This document shows, piece after piece, positions 36,264 to 45,107 of a DNA stretch of 64,000 bases. Each line of letters begins with the position of its first letter. Within the stretch, counting starts at the first letter, position 1. A model generated the notes under the pieces. It saw only the letters and a program-made list of their open reading frames with translations, was not told where the DNA came from and ran no database searches. The position numbers and the translations under genes are program-made. Source of the DNA: Streptomyces drozdowiczii (GTDB taxonomy: Bacteria; Actinomycetota; Actinomycetes; Streptomycetales; Streptomycetaceae); assembly GCF_026167665.1 (NCBI RefSeq), contig NZ_CP098740.1:5394001-5458000 (forward strand). Direction: 5' to 3'.

Positions 36264-37208
36264 GTGAGCTCAGACCCGCTGGCCGCCCGGCTCACCGCCG
36301 TTGCCGGGCCGCTCTTCTTCCCCGTCACCGCGTACGATGCGGCCGGCGCCGTCGACCTGGACGTCTTCCGGGCGCATGTCCGCCAGGGCATCGACGCGGG
36401 CGCGGCGGCCGTCTTCGCGTGCTGCGGCACCGGGGAGTTCCACGCCCTGGCCCCGGAGGAGTTCCGGAGCGTCGTCGCCGCCGCGGTGGAGGAGACCGCC
36501 GGGCAGGTGCCGGTCGTCGCGGGCGCCGGATACGGCACCGCGCTGGCCGTCCAGTTCGCCCGGCTCGCCGAGGAGGCCGGTGCGGACGGACTCCTCGCCA
36601 TGCCCCCGTACCTGGTCCACGCGGACCAGGAAGGGCTGCTGGCCCACTACACCGCGCTGGCCGGGGCGACCGGCCTGGAGACCATCGTCTACCAGCGCGA
36701 CAACGCCGTCTTCACCCCGGAGACCGTGCTCGCCCTGGCGCAGACCCCCGGGATCATCGGCCTGAAGGACGGCTACGGGGACCTGGACCTCATGCAGCGC
36801 ATCGTGAGTGCGGTGCGCACCGGGCTGCCCGGGTGGGACTTCCTCTACTTCAACGGGCTGCCCACCGCCGAACTCACCGGCCTCGCCTACCGGGGCATCG
36901 GCGTCACGCTGTACTCCTCGGCCGTCTTCGCCTTCGCCCCCGACATCGCGCTCGCCTTCTACCGCGCCCTGGACTCCGGCGACGACGCCCTGGTCAACGC
37001 GCTGCTCGACTCCTTCTACCGGCCGCTCGTCGAGCTCCGGGCCCAGGGCCGCGGCTACGCCGTCTCCCTGGTCAAGGCGGGCGTCCGGCTCCACGGCCTG
37101 GACGTCGGGCCGGTGCGCAGCCCGCTCACCGAGCCGCCTGCCGCCCACATCAAGGAGCTGACGGAGATCGTCGCCGCCGGGCGCGCGCTGCTGGAGGGGC
37201 GCGGATGA
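36264..37208 (+). CDS. kdgD: 5-dehydro-4-deoxyglucarate dehydratase
   Basis: This DapA-superfamily enzyme dehydrates and decarboxylates 5-dehydro-4-deoxy-D-glucarate to 2-oxoglutarate semialdehyde. The 314-residue product has the KdgD-type motifs CCGTGEFHALAPEEF, VYQRDN with Tyr143 and IIGLKDGYGD with Schiff-base Lys168, instead of DapA's TTGES and IPGRTG. The GTG at 36264 is chosen because AGGAGG lies 5 bases upstream; an ATG at 36240 is in frame. Together with udh it defines an oxidative uronate route. The next gene overlaps its stop by 4 bases. Confidence 0.92.
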   Translation: MSSDPLAARLTAVAGPLFFPVTAYDAAGAVDLDVFRAHVRQGIDAGAAAVFACCGTGEFHALAPEEFRSVVAAAVEETAGQVPVVAGAGYGTALAVQFARLAEEAGADGLLAMPPYLVHADQEGLLAHYTALAGATGLETIVYQRDNAVFTPETVLALAQTPGIIGLKDGYGDLDLMQRIVSAVRTGLPGWDFLYFNGLPTAELTGLAYRGIGVTLYSSAVFAFAPDIALAFYRALDSGDDALVNALLDSFYRPLVELRAQGRGYAVSLVKAGVRLHGLDVGPVRSPLTEPPAAHIKELTEIVAAGRALLEGRG

Positions 37209-38386
37209 GGACGTCCGCCTTCCTCTACCCCTGGGACGTCGTCGGCGACCCGGACGCCCCTACCCGCATCGCGGACCTCGGCGTCCAGCAGGTGACGCTC
37301 GCCGCCGCCTACCACTCGACCCGGGCGCTGACCCCCCGCCACCCGGGCCACCGCATCGTCACGGCCGAGTACGCGGCGGTCCTGTACCCGCCGGACGAAG
37401 GCCGCTGGGCCGGGCGGGGGCTCCGCCCGTACCGGCAGGCGTGGATGCCCTCCGACGACCCCTTCGCGGAGGCCGCCGAGGCGCTGTCCGGGGCCGGTCT
37501 CGACGTGCACAGCTGGGTGGTCCTCGCGCACAGCTCACGCCTGGGCGCCGACCACCCGGACACCTCGGTGGTCAACGCCTACGGGGACCGCTACCCGTGG
37601 GCGCCCTGCATCGCACGCCCGGAGGTCCGCGCCTACCTGGTGGACCTGGCGGCGGAGGCGGCGGTGCGCGACGGGGCGCGGGGCACCGAGCTGGAGTCCT
37701 GCGGCTGGTACGGCTTCGCCCACCTCCACGCCCACGACAAGGTGGCGGGCGTCGGGCTCGGGGACGCGGCGCAGTACCTGATGTCGCTCTGCTTCTGCGC
37801 CGTCTGCCGGGCCGGTTACGCCGGGCAGGGCCTCGATCCCGAGGAGCTGCGCGCGGCCGTGCGGAGCGCGCTGGCCCCGGTCTGGTCCGGGCCCGGATCG
37901 CCGGACGCGGGCTGGGACGCCGTGGGCAAGCTGCTCGGCGCCGGACTCGCGGAGGCGACGCTGCGGTGGCGCACCGAGGTGGCCCGGAGCCTCCAGGAAG
38001 CGGTGACCGGCGCGGTGCGGGCCGCGGCGGCGCCCGGCTTCCAGGTGCTGCTGCACGCCGACCCCGCCCCGTACCGCTGCGGGGCCAATGTGGGCGTCGA
38101 CCCCGGGCACATCCTCTCCGTGGCGGACGGCGTGGTGCTGCCGTGCACCGGGGCCGACGCGGCGCGGGAGGCGGTGCTCGGGCCGTTCGCCGGGCGGGCG
38201 GACGACGCGGTCGTCGCGGCCAACCTCACCGTGGTGCGCGGCATGGGCGGCAGCCCGGACACGCTGGAACGGGACGCCGCGCACGCCGCCTCGCTCGGCG
38301 CGAACCAACTCCGCCTGTACCACGCGGGCCTGGCATCGGACCCGGACCTGGCGGCGGTGGCGGCGGCGCTGTCACGCCTCGGCTGA
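37205..38386 (+). CDS. Conserved protein of unknown function, probable TIM-barrel
   Basis: A 393-residue soluble protein without signal peptide, translationally coupled to kdgD (ATGA overlap). It alternates predicted strands and helices like a TIM barrel (LHSWVVLAHSS-type, AYLVDLAAEAAVRDGARGTELESCGWYGF, VLLHADPAPY). CFCAVCRAGYAGQGLDPEELR resembles the CxC-x2-CR stretch of putative glycoside hydrolase-like families. I cannot assign a reaction. Its position suggests work on galacturonate derivatives, oligosaccharides or lactones. The end overlaps the convergent MFS gene by 15 bases. Confidence 0.75.
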   Translation: MRTSAFLYPWDVVGDPDAPTRIADLGVQQVTLAAAYHSTRALTPRHPGHRIVTAEYAAVLYPPDEGRWAGRGLRPYRQAWMPSDDPFAEAAEALSGAGLDVHSWVVLAHSSRLGADHPDTSVVNAYGDRYPWAPCIARPEVRAYLVDLAAEAAVRDGARGTELESCGWYGFAHLHAHDKVAGVGLGDAAQYLMSLCFCAVCRAGYAGQGLDPEELRAAVRSALAPVWSGPGSPDAGWDAVGKLLGAGLAEATLRWRTEVARSLQEAVTGAVRAAAAPGFQVLLHADPAPYRCGANVGVDPGHILSVADGVVLPCTGADAAREAVLGPFAGRADDAVVAANLTVVRGMGGSPDTLERDAAHAASLGANQLRLYHAGLASDPDLAAVAAALSRLG

Positions 38387-39601
38387 GGTCGGGACCGCCG
38401 GGCCGCCGGGGACCACCCGTTCCCGGCGGCCCGCCGTCAGCAGCAGCCCCGCCGTCAGGACCGCCCCCGCGCCCACCAGCGGCAGCAGCACCGTCACGTC
38501 CACCCGCGCCACCAGGCCCGCGCCGATCCCCAGCGCCACCGCGTTCGGCGACATGATCAGCGTGTCGGCGGTCGCCGCCGTCCGGCCCAGGACCGCGTCC
38601 GGGGTCTCCCGCTGCACCGCCGTCAGCGCGGCGATCAGCACGCACGGCAGGCCCACCCCGATCAGCGCGCACGCGGCGAGCGCCGTCGCGTCGGACGGCA
38701 CGGCCCGCAGCCCCACCGCGGCCCCGAACACCGCGATCCCGGCCGCCGCGAACACCCGCTCCGGCAGCCGGCGCATCAGCGCGCCCGCGCACAGCCCGAC
38801 CGCGACGGACCCGAGCCCCTGGGCGACCGACAGCACACCCGCGTACGCGGGGGAGTGGCCGAGGACGTCGTCCACGACGGCGTACAGCGTCGCCCCGTTG
38901 AGCCCGGCGCAGAGCATCGTGGCCGAGGCCGCGAGGACCAGGGGCCGCAGCACCGGCGACCCCCACAGCTGCCGCAGCCCGGCCGCCCAGCCGCCCGCAC
39001 CCATCGGCGCGGGCCGGGCCGTCCGCCGTATCCGCAACAGCGCGTAGAGACCGGCCGCCAGGGCGAACGAGACCGCGTCCAGGAGCGCCACCGCGCCGCC
39101 GCCGAAGCGGGCGAAGAGCCCGGCGCCGGTCAGCGGGGCGACCAGCTTCATGCTCTCGTTCGCCATCATCCGCAGGCCGTTGAAGTCGCCCAGCAACTCG
39201 GCCGGGACCGCCCCCGCCACCACGGCCGACTCCGCCGAGTCCATCAGCACCGAGAGACACCCGTACAGCACGAACACCGCGAACAGCAGCCAGACGCGCC
39301 CCTCCGCGCCCACTGCCGCGAGCATCGCCATCAGGGCCGCCAGGACGACGTTCGTGCCCACCAGGAGCGGCTTGCGGGGCAGGCGGTCCGCCACCGCCCC
39401 GAGCAGCGGGCCGAACAGGACCGGCAGCCAGACCGCGAACAGGGCGAGCGCCGCCAGCGCGTCCGAGCCCGTCAGCGACTTGACCCAGATCCCGGCCGCC
39501 AGTCGCATCGCCGAACTGCCGAACCCGGAGACCACGACCGCCGCGAGGAACAGCCCCGCCGTCCGGTTCCGCAGCACCCGACCCACCGCCATCACACCCA
39601 C
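38372..39601 (-). CDS. MFS transporter
   Basis: A 409-residue major facilitator of the EntS/MFS_3 type with about 12 helices and the loop motif GAVADRLPRKPLLVG. It is convergent with the unknown gene and divergent from the gntR gene, so it may be a passenger or an exporter within the pectin region. Start GTG at 39601 (AAAGG upstream), or an ATG three codons in. Confidence 0.88.
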   Translation of the reverse strand: MGVMAVGRVLRNRTAGLFLAAVVVSGFGSSAMRLAAGIWVKSLTGSDALAALALFAVWLPVLFGPLLGAVADRLPRKPLLVGTNVVLAALMAMLAAVGAEGRVWLLFAVFVLYGCLSVLMDSAESAVVAGAVPAELLGDFNGLRMMANESMKLVAPLTGAGLFARFGGGAVALLDAVSFALAAGLYALLRIRRTARPAPMGAGGWAAGLRQLWGSPVLRPLVLAASATMLCAGLNGATLYAVVDDVLGHSPAYAGVLSVAQGLGSVAVGLCAGALMRRLPERVFAAAGIAVFGAAVGLRAVPSDATALAACALIGVGLPCVLIAALTAVQRETPDAVLGRTAATADTLIMSPNAVALGIGAGLVARVDVTVLLPLVGAGAVLTAGLLLTAGRRERVVPGGPAVPTSAEA

Positions 39602-39746
39602 CGCACCTTTCCGACCTGCGCGTTCGTCCTGCGGTCAGGCTGGCGGCTGAGGCCCCGGCGCGGCATCGGGCAGATGCCCTACCCCGGGAACCCCCGTGCG
39701 GAGGACCGGAATCCGTGTACGGCACATGTCCAAGTCCCACGAAGTT

Positions 39747-39822
39747 CTTCTGTCAGAAGCGTTGACGAAACATTTGCGGCGGCCCTAGCTTCATCGCGTC
39801 GTACTCCGTACGTCATATATGA
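39747..39822 (+). promoter_or_regulatory. gntR promoter with two palindromes
   Basis: TTGACG (39762-39767), a 17-base spacer and CTAGCT (39785-39790) make the best promoter match in the window. CTTCTG-T-CAGAAG (39747-39759), a perfect palindrome, lies just upstream of the -35. TCATATATGA (39813-39822), another perfect palindrome, lies downstream of the expected start point, a typical place for autorepression by the GntR protein. Confidence 0.6.
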
Positions 39823-39856
39823 GACGCGATACGCGAGATGTGAGAGCCCTTCACCC

Positions 39857-40513
39857 ATGACCTTTGCGCCCACCCCGATTCCGTCCCGCACCCAGTACGT
39901 GCTGGAGGCGATCAAGCACGCGATCCTCACGGCACAACTGAGGCCGGGGCAGGCGCTCGTGGAGACCGAGCTCGCCGCGCAGTTCGGGGTCTCCAAGACC
40001 CCCGTCCGCGAGGCGCTGAAGACCCTCGCCGGCACCGGACTCGTCGTCATGAGCCAGTACAAGGGTGCCACCGTCCGGCTGGTCGACGCGGCCATGGCCC
40101 GCGAGGTGTACGACGTACGGCTGCTGCTCGAACCGGAGGCGCTGCGCCGCTCGATCACCCGCAAGGCGTCCCTCGACGCGGCCCAGGAGGCCCTGGAGCG
40201 GGCGGACTCGGCGGGCGACAAGGCCGACCGCTCGCTCGCCAACCGGGACTTCCACCGGGCGCTCTACCTGCCCTGCGGCAACCCGCTGCTCGCCCGGATG
40301 CTCGACGAGGTCCGCGACCAGGCGGCGCTGGTCTCCACCGTCGCCTGGTCGGCGATCCCGTCCTGGGAGCGGGAGGCGGCCGAGCACCGGGAGATCCTGC
40401 GGCTCGCGCTCGCCGACGACGCGGACGCGGCGGCCGGGGCCCTGCACGACCACATCGCGTCGTTCGTCCGCCGCGCCTTCCCCGACGACGAGGACGGGGG
40501 CGGCGCGGCGTGA
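39857..40513 (+). CDS. GntR family regulator (FadR subfamily, FCD domain)
   Basis: A 218-residue regulator: N-terminal winged helix LRPGQALVETELAAQFGVSKTPVREALKTLAGTGLV and a C-terminal helical FCD domain. The FCD has VYDVRLLLEPEALR, the metal-ligand type histidines in NRDFHRALY and EHREILRLAL, and DHIASFVRR. FCD regulators bind sugar acids or other carboxylates. The overlap of its stop with the GTG at 40510 suggests it controls the dehydratase genes downstream. Confidence 0.92.
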   Translation: MTFAPTPIPSRTQYVLEAIKHAILTAQLRPGQALVETELAAQFGVSKTPVREALKTLAGTGLVVMSQYKGATVRLVDAAMAREVYDVRLLLEPEALRRSITRKASLDAAQEALERADSAGDKADRSLANRDFHRALYLPCGNPLLARMLDEVRDQAALVSTVAWSAIPSWEREAAEHREILRLALADDADAAAGALHDHIASFVRRAFPDDEDGGGAA

Positions 40514-40542
40514 ACCGGCACACCGAAGAAAGGCCAGTCCGC

Positions 40543-41445
40543 ATGGACCTCACCCCGCTGAAGGCGGCCCTCGCAGATGTCGTGGCGATCCCGGTGACCC
40601 CGTTCGCCGGGGACGGGTCCATCGACACGACGGCGCACCGCGCCCTGCTGCGGAGACTGCTCGACGGCGGCGTGCGCATCGTCACCCCGAACGGCAACAC
40701 CGGGGAGTTCTACGCGCTCACCCCCGAGGAGCGGCGCGCCGTCACCGAGCTGACCGTCGAGGAGGCCGGCGGCCGGGCCGCGGTCCTGGTGGGCGTGGGA
40801 CACGACGTGCCGACCGCCGTCGCCGCCGCCGAGCACGCCCGGGACGCCGGTGCCGAGATGGTGATGATCCACCAGCCCGTCCACCCGTACGTCTCGCAGG
40901 ACGGCTGGATCGACTACCACCGGGCCATCGCCGAGGCCGTGCCCGGGCTCGGGGTCGTCCCGTACATCCGCAACCCGCACCTGGACGGCGGCTGCCTGGC
41001 CGTGCTCGCCGACAGCTGCCCCAACGTCATCGGCGTCAAGTACGCGGTGCCGGACGCGGCCCGCTTCGCCGCCTTCGCCCGCGACGCCGGTCTTGACCGC
41101 TTCGTCTGGGTCGCCGGGCTCGCCGAGCTGTACGCCCCGGCCTACTTCTCCGCGGGCGCCACCGGCTTCACCTCCGGGCTCGTCAACGTGGCGCCCGGCG
41201 TCTCGCTGGCCATGCTGGAGGCGCTGCGGGCCGGCGACCACCCGGCGGCCATGAAGGTCTGGGAGCAGATCCGCCGCTTCGAGGAGCTGCGCGCCGACCG
41301 GCAGTCCGCCAACAACGTCACCGTCGTCAAGGAGGCCCTGGCCGCCCTCGGGCTGTGCGACCGCGCGGTGCGCCCGCCCAGCCGGGTGCTGCCCGAGGCA
41401 CAGCGCGCCGAGGTCGCCGACCAGATCGCCGGGTGGTCCATATGA
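40543..41445 (+). CDS. DapA-family sugar-acid dehydratase/aldolase
   Basis: A 300-residue class I aldolase of the N-acetylneuraminate lyase superfamily: NGNTGEFYALTPEER, PYIRNPH with Tyr141 and VIGVKYAVPD with Schiff-base Lys166. Lack of IPGRTG excludes lysine biosynthesis. Next to an IlvD/Edd dehydratase the best fit is 2-keto-3-deoxy sugar acid (for example L-arabonate-derived) dehydratase giving 2-oxoglutarate semialdehyde, or an aldolase; this is inference. The start may instead be the GTG at 40510, which overlaps gntR. The stop overlaps the next gene (ATGA). Confidence 0.85.
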   Translation: MDLTPLKAALADVVAIPVTPFAGDGSIDTTAHRALLRRLLDGGVRIVTPNGNTGEFYALTPEERRAVTELTVEEAGGRAAVLVGVGHDVPTAVAAAEHARDAGAEMVMIHQPVHPYVSQDGWIDYHRAIAEAVPGLGVVPYIRNPHLDGGCLAVLADSCPNVIGVKYAVPDAARFAAFARDAGLDRFVWVAGLAELYAPAYFSAGATGFTSGLVNVAPGVSLAMLEALRAGDHPAAMKVWEQIRRFEELRADRQSANNVTVVKEALAALGLCDRAVRPPSRVLPEAQRAEVADQIAGWSI

Positions 41446-43169
41446 CCGCCCGCATCGCCCCCGAGGAGCTGCGCAGCCACCAGTGGTACGGCACCGACGG
41501 GCTCCGCTCCTTCAGCCACCGCGCCCGCACCCGCCAGCTCGGCTACCTCCCCGAGGAGCACCTGGGCAAGCCGGTCGTGGCGATCCTCAACACCTGGTCG
41601 GACATCAACCCCTGCCACGTCCACCTGCGCGACCGGGCGCAGGCCGTGAAGCGCGGGGTCTGGCAGGCGGGCGGCTTCCCGCTGGAGTTCCCGGTCTCCA
41701 CGCTCTCGGAGACCTTCCAGAAGCCGACCCCGATGCTCTACCGGAACATGCTGGCGATGGAGACCGAGGAGCTGCTGCGCTCCTACCCGGTCGACGGGGC
41801 GGTCCTGCTCGGCGGCTGCGACAAGTCCACCCCGGCCCTGCTGATGGGCGCCGCGTCCGTGGACCTGCCGGCCGTCTTCGTACCGGCCGGGCCGATGCTG
41901 CCGGGGCACTGGCGCGACGAGGTCCTGGGCTCCGGCACCGACATGTGGAAGTACTGGGACGACAAGCGCGCCGGGCTCATCGGCGACTGCGAGATGGGCG
42001 AGCTGGAGAACGGCCTCGCCCGCTCGCCCGGCCACTGCATGACCATGGGCACCGCGTCCACCCTCACCGCGGCCGCCGAAGCGCTCGGCGTCACCGTCCC
42101 CGGCGCCTCCTCGATCCCCGCCGTCGACTCCGGCCACGACCGGATGGCCGCCGCCTCCGGCCTCCGCATCGTCGAACTGGTGTGGCAGCAGCGGAAGCTG
42201 TCGCAGATCCTCACGGCGGAGGCGTACGAGGACGCCGTCGCGACCGTCCTCGCGCTCGGCGGCTCCACCAACGCCGTCATCCACCTCATCGCGATGGCCG
42301 GCCGCTCCGGGATCAAGCTCACCCTGGACGACTTCGACCGCATCGCCCGCACCGTCCCGGTCCTCGCCAACCTGCGCCCCGGCGGGAAGTACCTGATGGA
42401 GGACTTCCACTTCGCCGGCGGGCTCCCCGGCTTCCTGGCCCGCCTCACCGACGTCCTGCACCTGGACCGCCCCACGGTCGCCCACGACACCCTGCGCGAA
42501 CAGCTCGACGGGGCGCTCGTACACAACGACGACGTCATACGGGAGCGCTCCAACGCCCTCGCCGAGGAGGGCGGCGTGGCGGTGCTGCGCGGCAACCTCT
42601 GCCCGGACGGCGCCGTCATCAAGCACATCGCCGCCGAACCGCACCTGCTGCGCCACACCGGACCCGCGGTCGTCTTCGACGACTACAAGGAGATGCAGCG
42701 CACCATCAACGACCCGGCGCTCGCGCTCACCCCCGACCATGTGCTGGTCCTGCGCAACGCGGGCCCCAAGGGCGGCCCCGGGATGCCCGAGTACGGCATG
42801 CTCCCGATCCCCGACTACCTGCTCAAGCAGGGCGTACGGGACATGGTCCGGCTCTCCGACGCCCGGATGAGCGGCACCAGCTACGGGGCGTGCGTGCTGC
42901 ACATCGCGCCCGAGTCGTACGTCGGCGGGCCGCTCGCCCTCGTCCGCACCGGTGACCTCGTCACCCTGGACGTCGGGGCGCGGCTGCTGAACCTCGACGT
43001 GCCCGACGAGGAACTGGCGCGCCGCCGCGCCGAGTGGACCCCGCCGCCGGTCCGGTACGAGCGCGGCTACCAGGCGCTCTACCAGGACCAGATCACCCAG
43101 GCCGACACCGGCTGCGACTTCGCCTTCCTGGCCCGGCCGGGAGCAGTGCCCGACCCGTACGCAGGCTGA
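41442..43169 (+). CDS. IlvD/Edd family sugar-acid dehydratase
   Basis: A 575-residue Fe-S dehydratase. C58 (INPCH), C126 (LGGCDKSTPA) and C199 (SPGHCMTMGTAST) are the three cluster ligands of the family, and K128 is the lysine near the Mg site. Family members dehydrate arabonate, xylonate, gluconate-type acids or branched dihydroxyacids. Coupling to the DapA-family gene, and not to ilv genes, points to a pentonate or hexonate such as L-arabonate. There is a 4-base overlap upstream. Confidence 0.88.
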   Translation: MTARIAPEELRSHQWYGTDGLRSFSHRARTRQLGYLPEEHLGKPVVAILNTWSDINPCHVHLRDRAQAVKRGVWQAGGFPLEFPVSTLSETFQKPTPMLYRNMLAMETEELLRSYPVDGAVLLGGCDKSTPALLMGAASVDLPAVFVPAGPMLPGHWRDEVLGSGTDMWKYWDDKRAGLIGDCEMGELENGLARSPGHCMTMGTASTLTAAAEALGVTVPGASSIPAVDSGHDRMAAASGLRIVELVWQQRKLSQILTAEAYEDAVATVLALGGSTNAVIHLIAMAGRSGIKLTLDDFDRIARTVPVLANLRPGGKYLMEDFHFAGGLPGFLARLTDVLHLDRPTVAHDTLREQLDGALVHNDDVIRERSNALAEEGGVAVLRGNLCPDGAVIKHIAAEPHLLRHTGPAVVFDDYKEMQRTINDPALALTPDHVLVLRNAGPKGGPGMPEYGMLPIPDYLLKQGVRDMVRLSDARMSGTSYGACVLHIAPESYVGGPLALVRTGDLVTLDVGARLLNLDVPDEELARRRAEWTPPPVRYERGYQALYQDQITQADTGCDFAFLARPGAVPDPYAG

Positions 43170-43215
43170 ACGGCCCCTCAGAATTCCGGCGCCCCTTGGG
43201 ACACCGAACCCCAAA

Positions 43216-43230
43216 TGGAAAGCGCTTGCA
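43216..43230 (+). promoter_or_regulatory. LacI-type operator upstream of the sugar ABC operon
   Basis: TGGAAAGCGCTTGCA has the AAGCGCTT core of LacI/GalR-family operators, 29 bases before the first permease gene. No LacI-family gene lies in the window, so the regulator would be unlinked. Confidence 0.5.
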
Positions 43231-43258
43231 CCCCGTACAGAGAGAACGGAGACGTGTC

Positions 43259-44188
43259 ATGGCCCAAGCCTCCGCCGCGGCCACACCGCCCAAGGTGCCC
43301 CGGCGCCGCTCCGCGAGCCCCCGCCGGCTGCCGTATCTGCTGATCGCCCCCGCGGGGCTGCTGATGCTCGGCTTCATCGCCTATCCGGTGGTCAGCGTCT
43401 TCTACTACAGCCTCCAGAACTACAACGTCACCAAGCCGTGGCGGAACGGCTTCGCGGGCCTCGACAACTTCACCCGGATCTTCACCGAGGACGACCAGTT
43501 CTGGACGACCCTCGGCTTCAGCGCCCAGTGGGTCTTCGTGCAGGTCGCGCTCCAGCTCACGCTGGGGCTCGCGCTGGCCCTGATCGTCAACCAGACCTTC
43601 ATCGGCCGGGGCATCTCCCGCGCCATGGTCTTCTCGCCCTGGGCCGTCTCCGGGGTGCTGACCAGCACCATCTGGATCCTGCTCTACAACTCCTCGACCG
43701 GCTTCAGCCGCTACCTCGCGGACGCCGGGATCGGTGAGTACGGCACCTCGGTGCTCTCCGACACCGGCACCGTCTTCTGGGCCGCGACCGTCGCCGAACT
43801 CTGGCGCGGCGTCCCCTTCTTCGCCATCCTCATCCTCGCCGACCTCCAGTCCGTCTCCAAGGAGCTGTACGAGGCGGCCGCCGTGGACGGCGCCGGACGG
43901 CTGCGGCAGTTCTTCCACATCACCCTGCCCCACCTGCGCGACGCGATCATCCTGTCGACGCTGCTGCGCGGGGTCTGGGAGTTCAACAACGTCGACCTGC
44001 TCTACACCCTCACCGGCGGCGGACCGGCCGGCGAGACCACCACCCTGCCGCTCTACGTCGCCAACACCGGCATCGAGGGCCACGACTTCGGCTACGCCTC
44101 CGCGCTCACCACCGTCGCCTTCGTGATCCTCCTCTTCTGCTCGATCGTCTATCTGCGCCTGAGCAAGTTCGGAGGCGACCACAAGTGA
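43259..44188 (+). CDS. Sugar ABC transporter permease (MalF type)
   Basis: A 309-residue inner-membrane protein with six helices. The ATPase-contacting EAA loop is ELYEAAAVDGAGRLRQFFHITLPHLRDAI. It is the first gene of an operon of six, in which neighbours overlap by 4 bases or are a few bases apart. With the second permease and the lipoprotein binding protein it forms a CUT1-type importer, probably for pectin- or arabinan-derived oligosaccharides. Confidence 0.93.
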   Translation: MAQASAAATPPKVPRRRSASPRRLPYLLIAPAGLLMLGFIAYPVVSVFYYSLQNYNVTKPWRNGFAGLDNFTRIFTEDDQFWTTLGFSAQWVFVQVALQLTLGLALALIVNQTFIGRGISRAMVFSPWAVSGVLTSTIWILLYNSSTGFSRYLADAGIGEYGTSVLSDTGTVFWAATVAELWRGVPFFAILILADLQSVSKELYEAAAVDGAGRLRQFFHITLPHLRDAIILSTLLRGVWEFNNVDLLYTLTGGGPAGETTTLPLYVANTGIEGHDFGYASALTTVAFVILLFCSIVYLRLSKFGGDHK

Positions 44189-45102
44189 CTGCCGCACTCG
44201 CCGAGAAGAACGGCACCCGCGCCGCACGCCCGGCCGCCCCCGAAGGCCCGCCGCCCGCCGCGCCCCGCCGCGGGTCCGGCCGCGAACGCGCCTTCGACGA
44301 CGTGCCGCGCTGGCAGATCTACGTACCGCTGGGCGTCTACCTGGTCTTCACGCTCGTTCCGTTCTACTGGATGTTCCTCTTCGCCGTCCGGCCCGCGGGG
44401 TCCACCTCGCTGGTGCCGTGGCCGATGACCGGGGAGCACTTCTCCAAGGTCTGGAACGAGCGCAGCTTCGCCGTCTTCTTCCAGAACAGCATGATCGTCG
44501 GCGTCTGCACCCTGCTCGCCACGACCCTCGTCGCGCTGGCCGGCGGCTACGCCCTCGCCCGGTTCGACTTCAGGATCAAGAACGGCTTCATGCTGGCGCT
44601 GCTCTGCTCGCAGTTCATCCCCGGCGCGCTGATGCTCGTCCCGCTCTTCGAGATCTTCAAGAACCTCCAGATGATCAACTCCCTGGGGAGCGTGGTCATC
44701 GCCGAGACGGTCTTCCAGCTGCCGCTCTCCATCATCCTGATCAGCGGATTCATCAAGAACGTGCCCCCTTCGCTGGAGGAGGCCGCCTGGGTGGACGGCT
44801 GCTCGCGCTTCCGGGCCTTCTGCGCGGTCGTGCTGCCGCTGCTGCGCCCCGGGCTCATCGCCGTCGGCTCCTTCGCCTTCGTGCACAGCTGGAACCACTT
44901 CCTGTTCGCGCTGATGTTCCTCAGCGAGCAGGACAAGCAGACGATCCCGGTCGGCCTGAACACCCTGATCGGCGCGGACAGCGTCGACCTGGGCGCGCTC
45001 GCCGCGGGCGGGGTGATCGCCGCGGTGCCCGTGGTGATCGTCTTCGCCTTCATCCAGAAGTGGCTGATCACCGGCTTCAGCGCCGGCGCCGTGAAGGGGT
45101 GA
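44185..45102 (+). CDS. Sugar ABC transporter permease (MalG type)
   Basis: A 305-residue permease with a Pro/Ala-rich cytosolic N-terminus of about 45 residues and six helices. The EAA loop is SLEEAAWVDGCSRFRAFCAVVLPLLRPGL. The GTG at 44185 overlaps the preceding stop codon. No ATPase gene lies in the operon; Streptomyces commonly uses one shared ATPase (MsiK) for such systems. Confidence 0.93.
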   Translation: MTAALAEKNGTRAARPAAPEGPPPAAPRRGSGRERAFDDVPRWQIYVPLGVYLVFTLVPFYWMFLFAVRPAGSTSLVPWPMTGEHFSKVWNERSFAVFFQNSMIVGVCTLLATTLVALAGGYALARFDFRIKNGFMLALLCSQFIPGALMLVPLFEIFKNLQMINSLGSVVIAETVFQLPLSIILISGFIKNVPPSLEEAAWVDGCSRFRAFCAVVLPLLRPGLIAVGSFAFVHSWNHFLFALMFLSEQDKQTIPVGLNTLIGADSVDLGALAAGGVIAAVPVVIVFAFIQKWLITGFSAGAVKG

Positions 45103-45107
45103 CGGAC

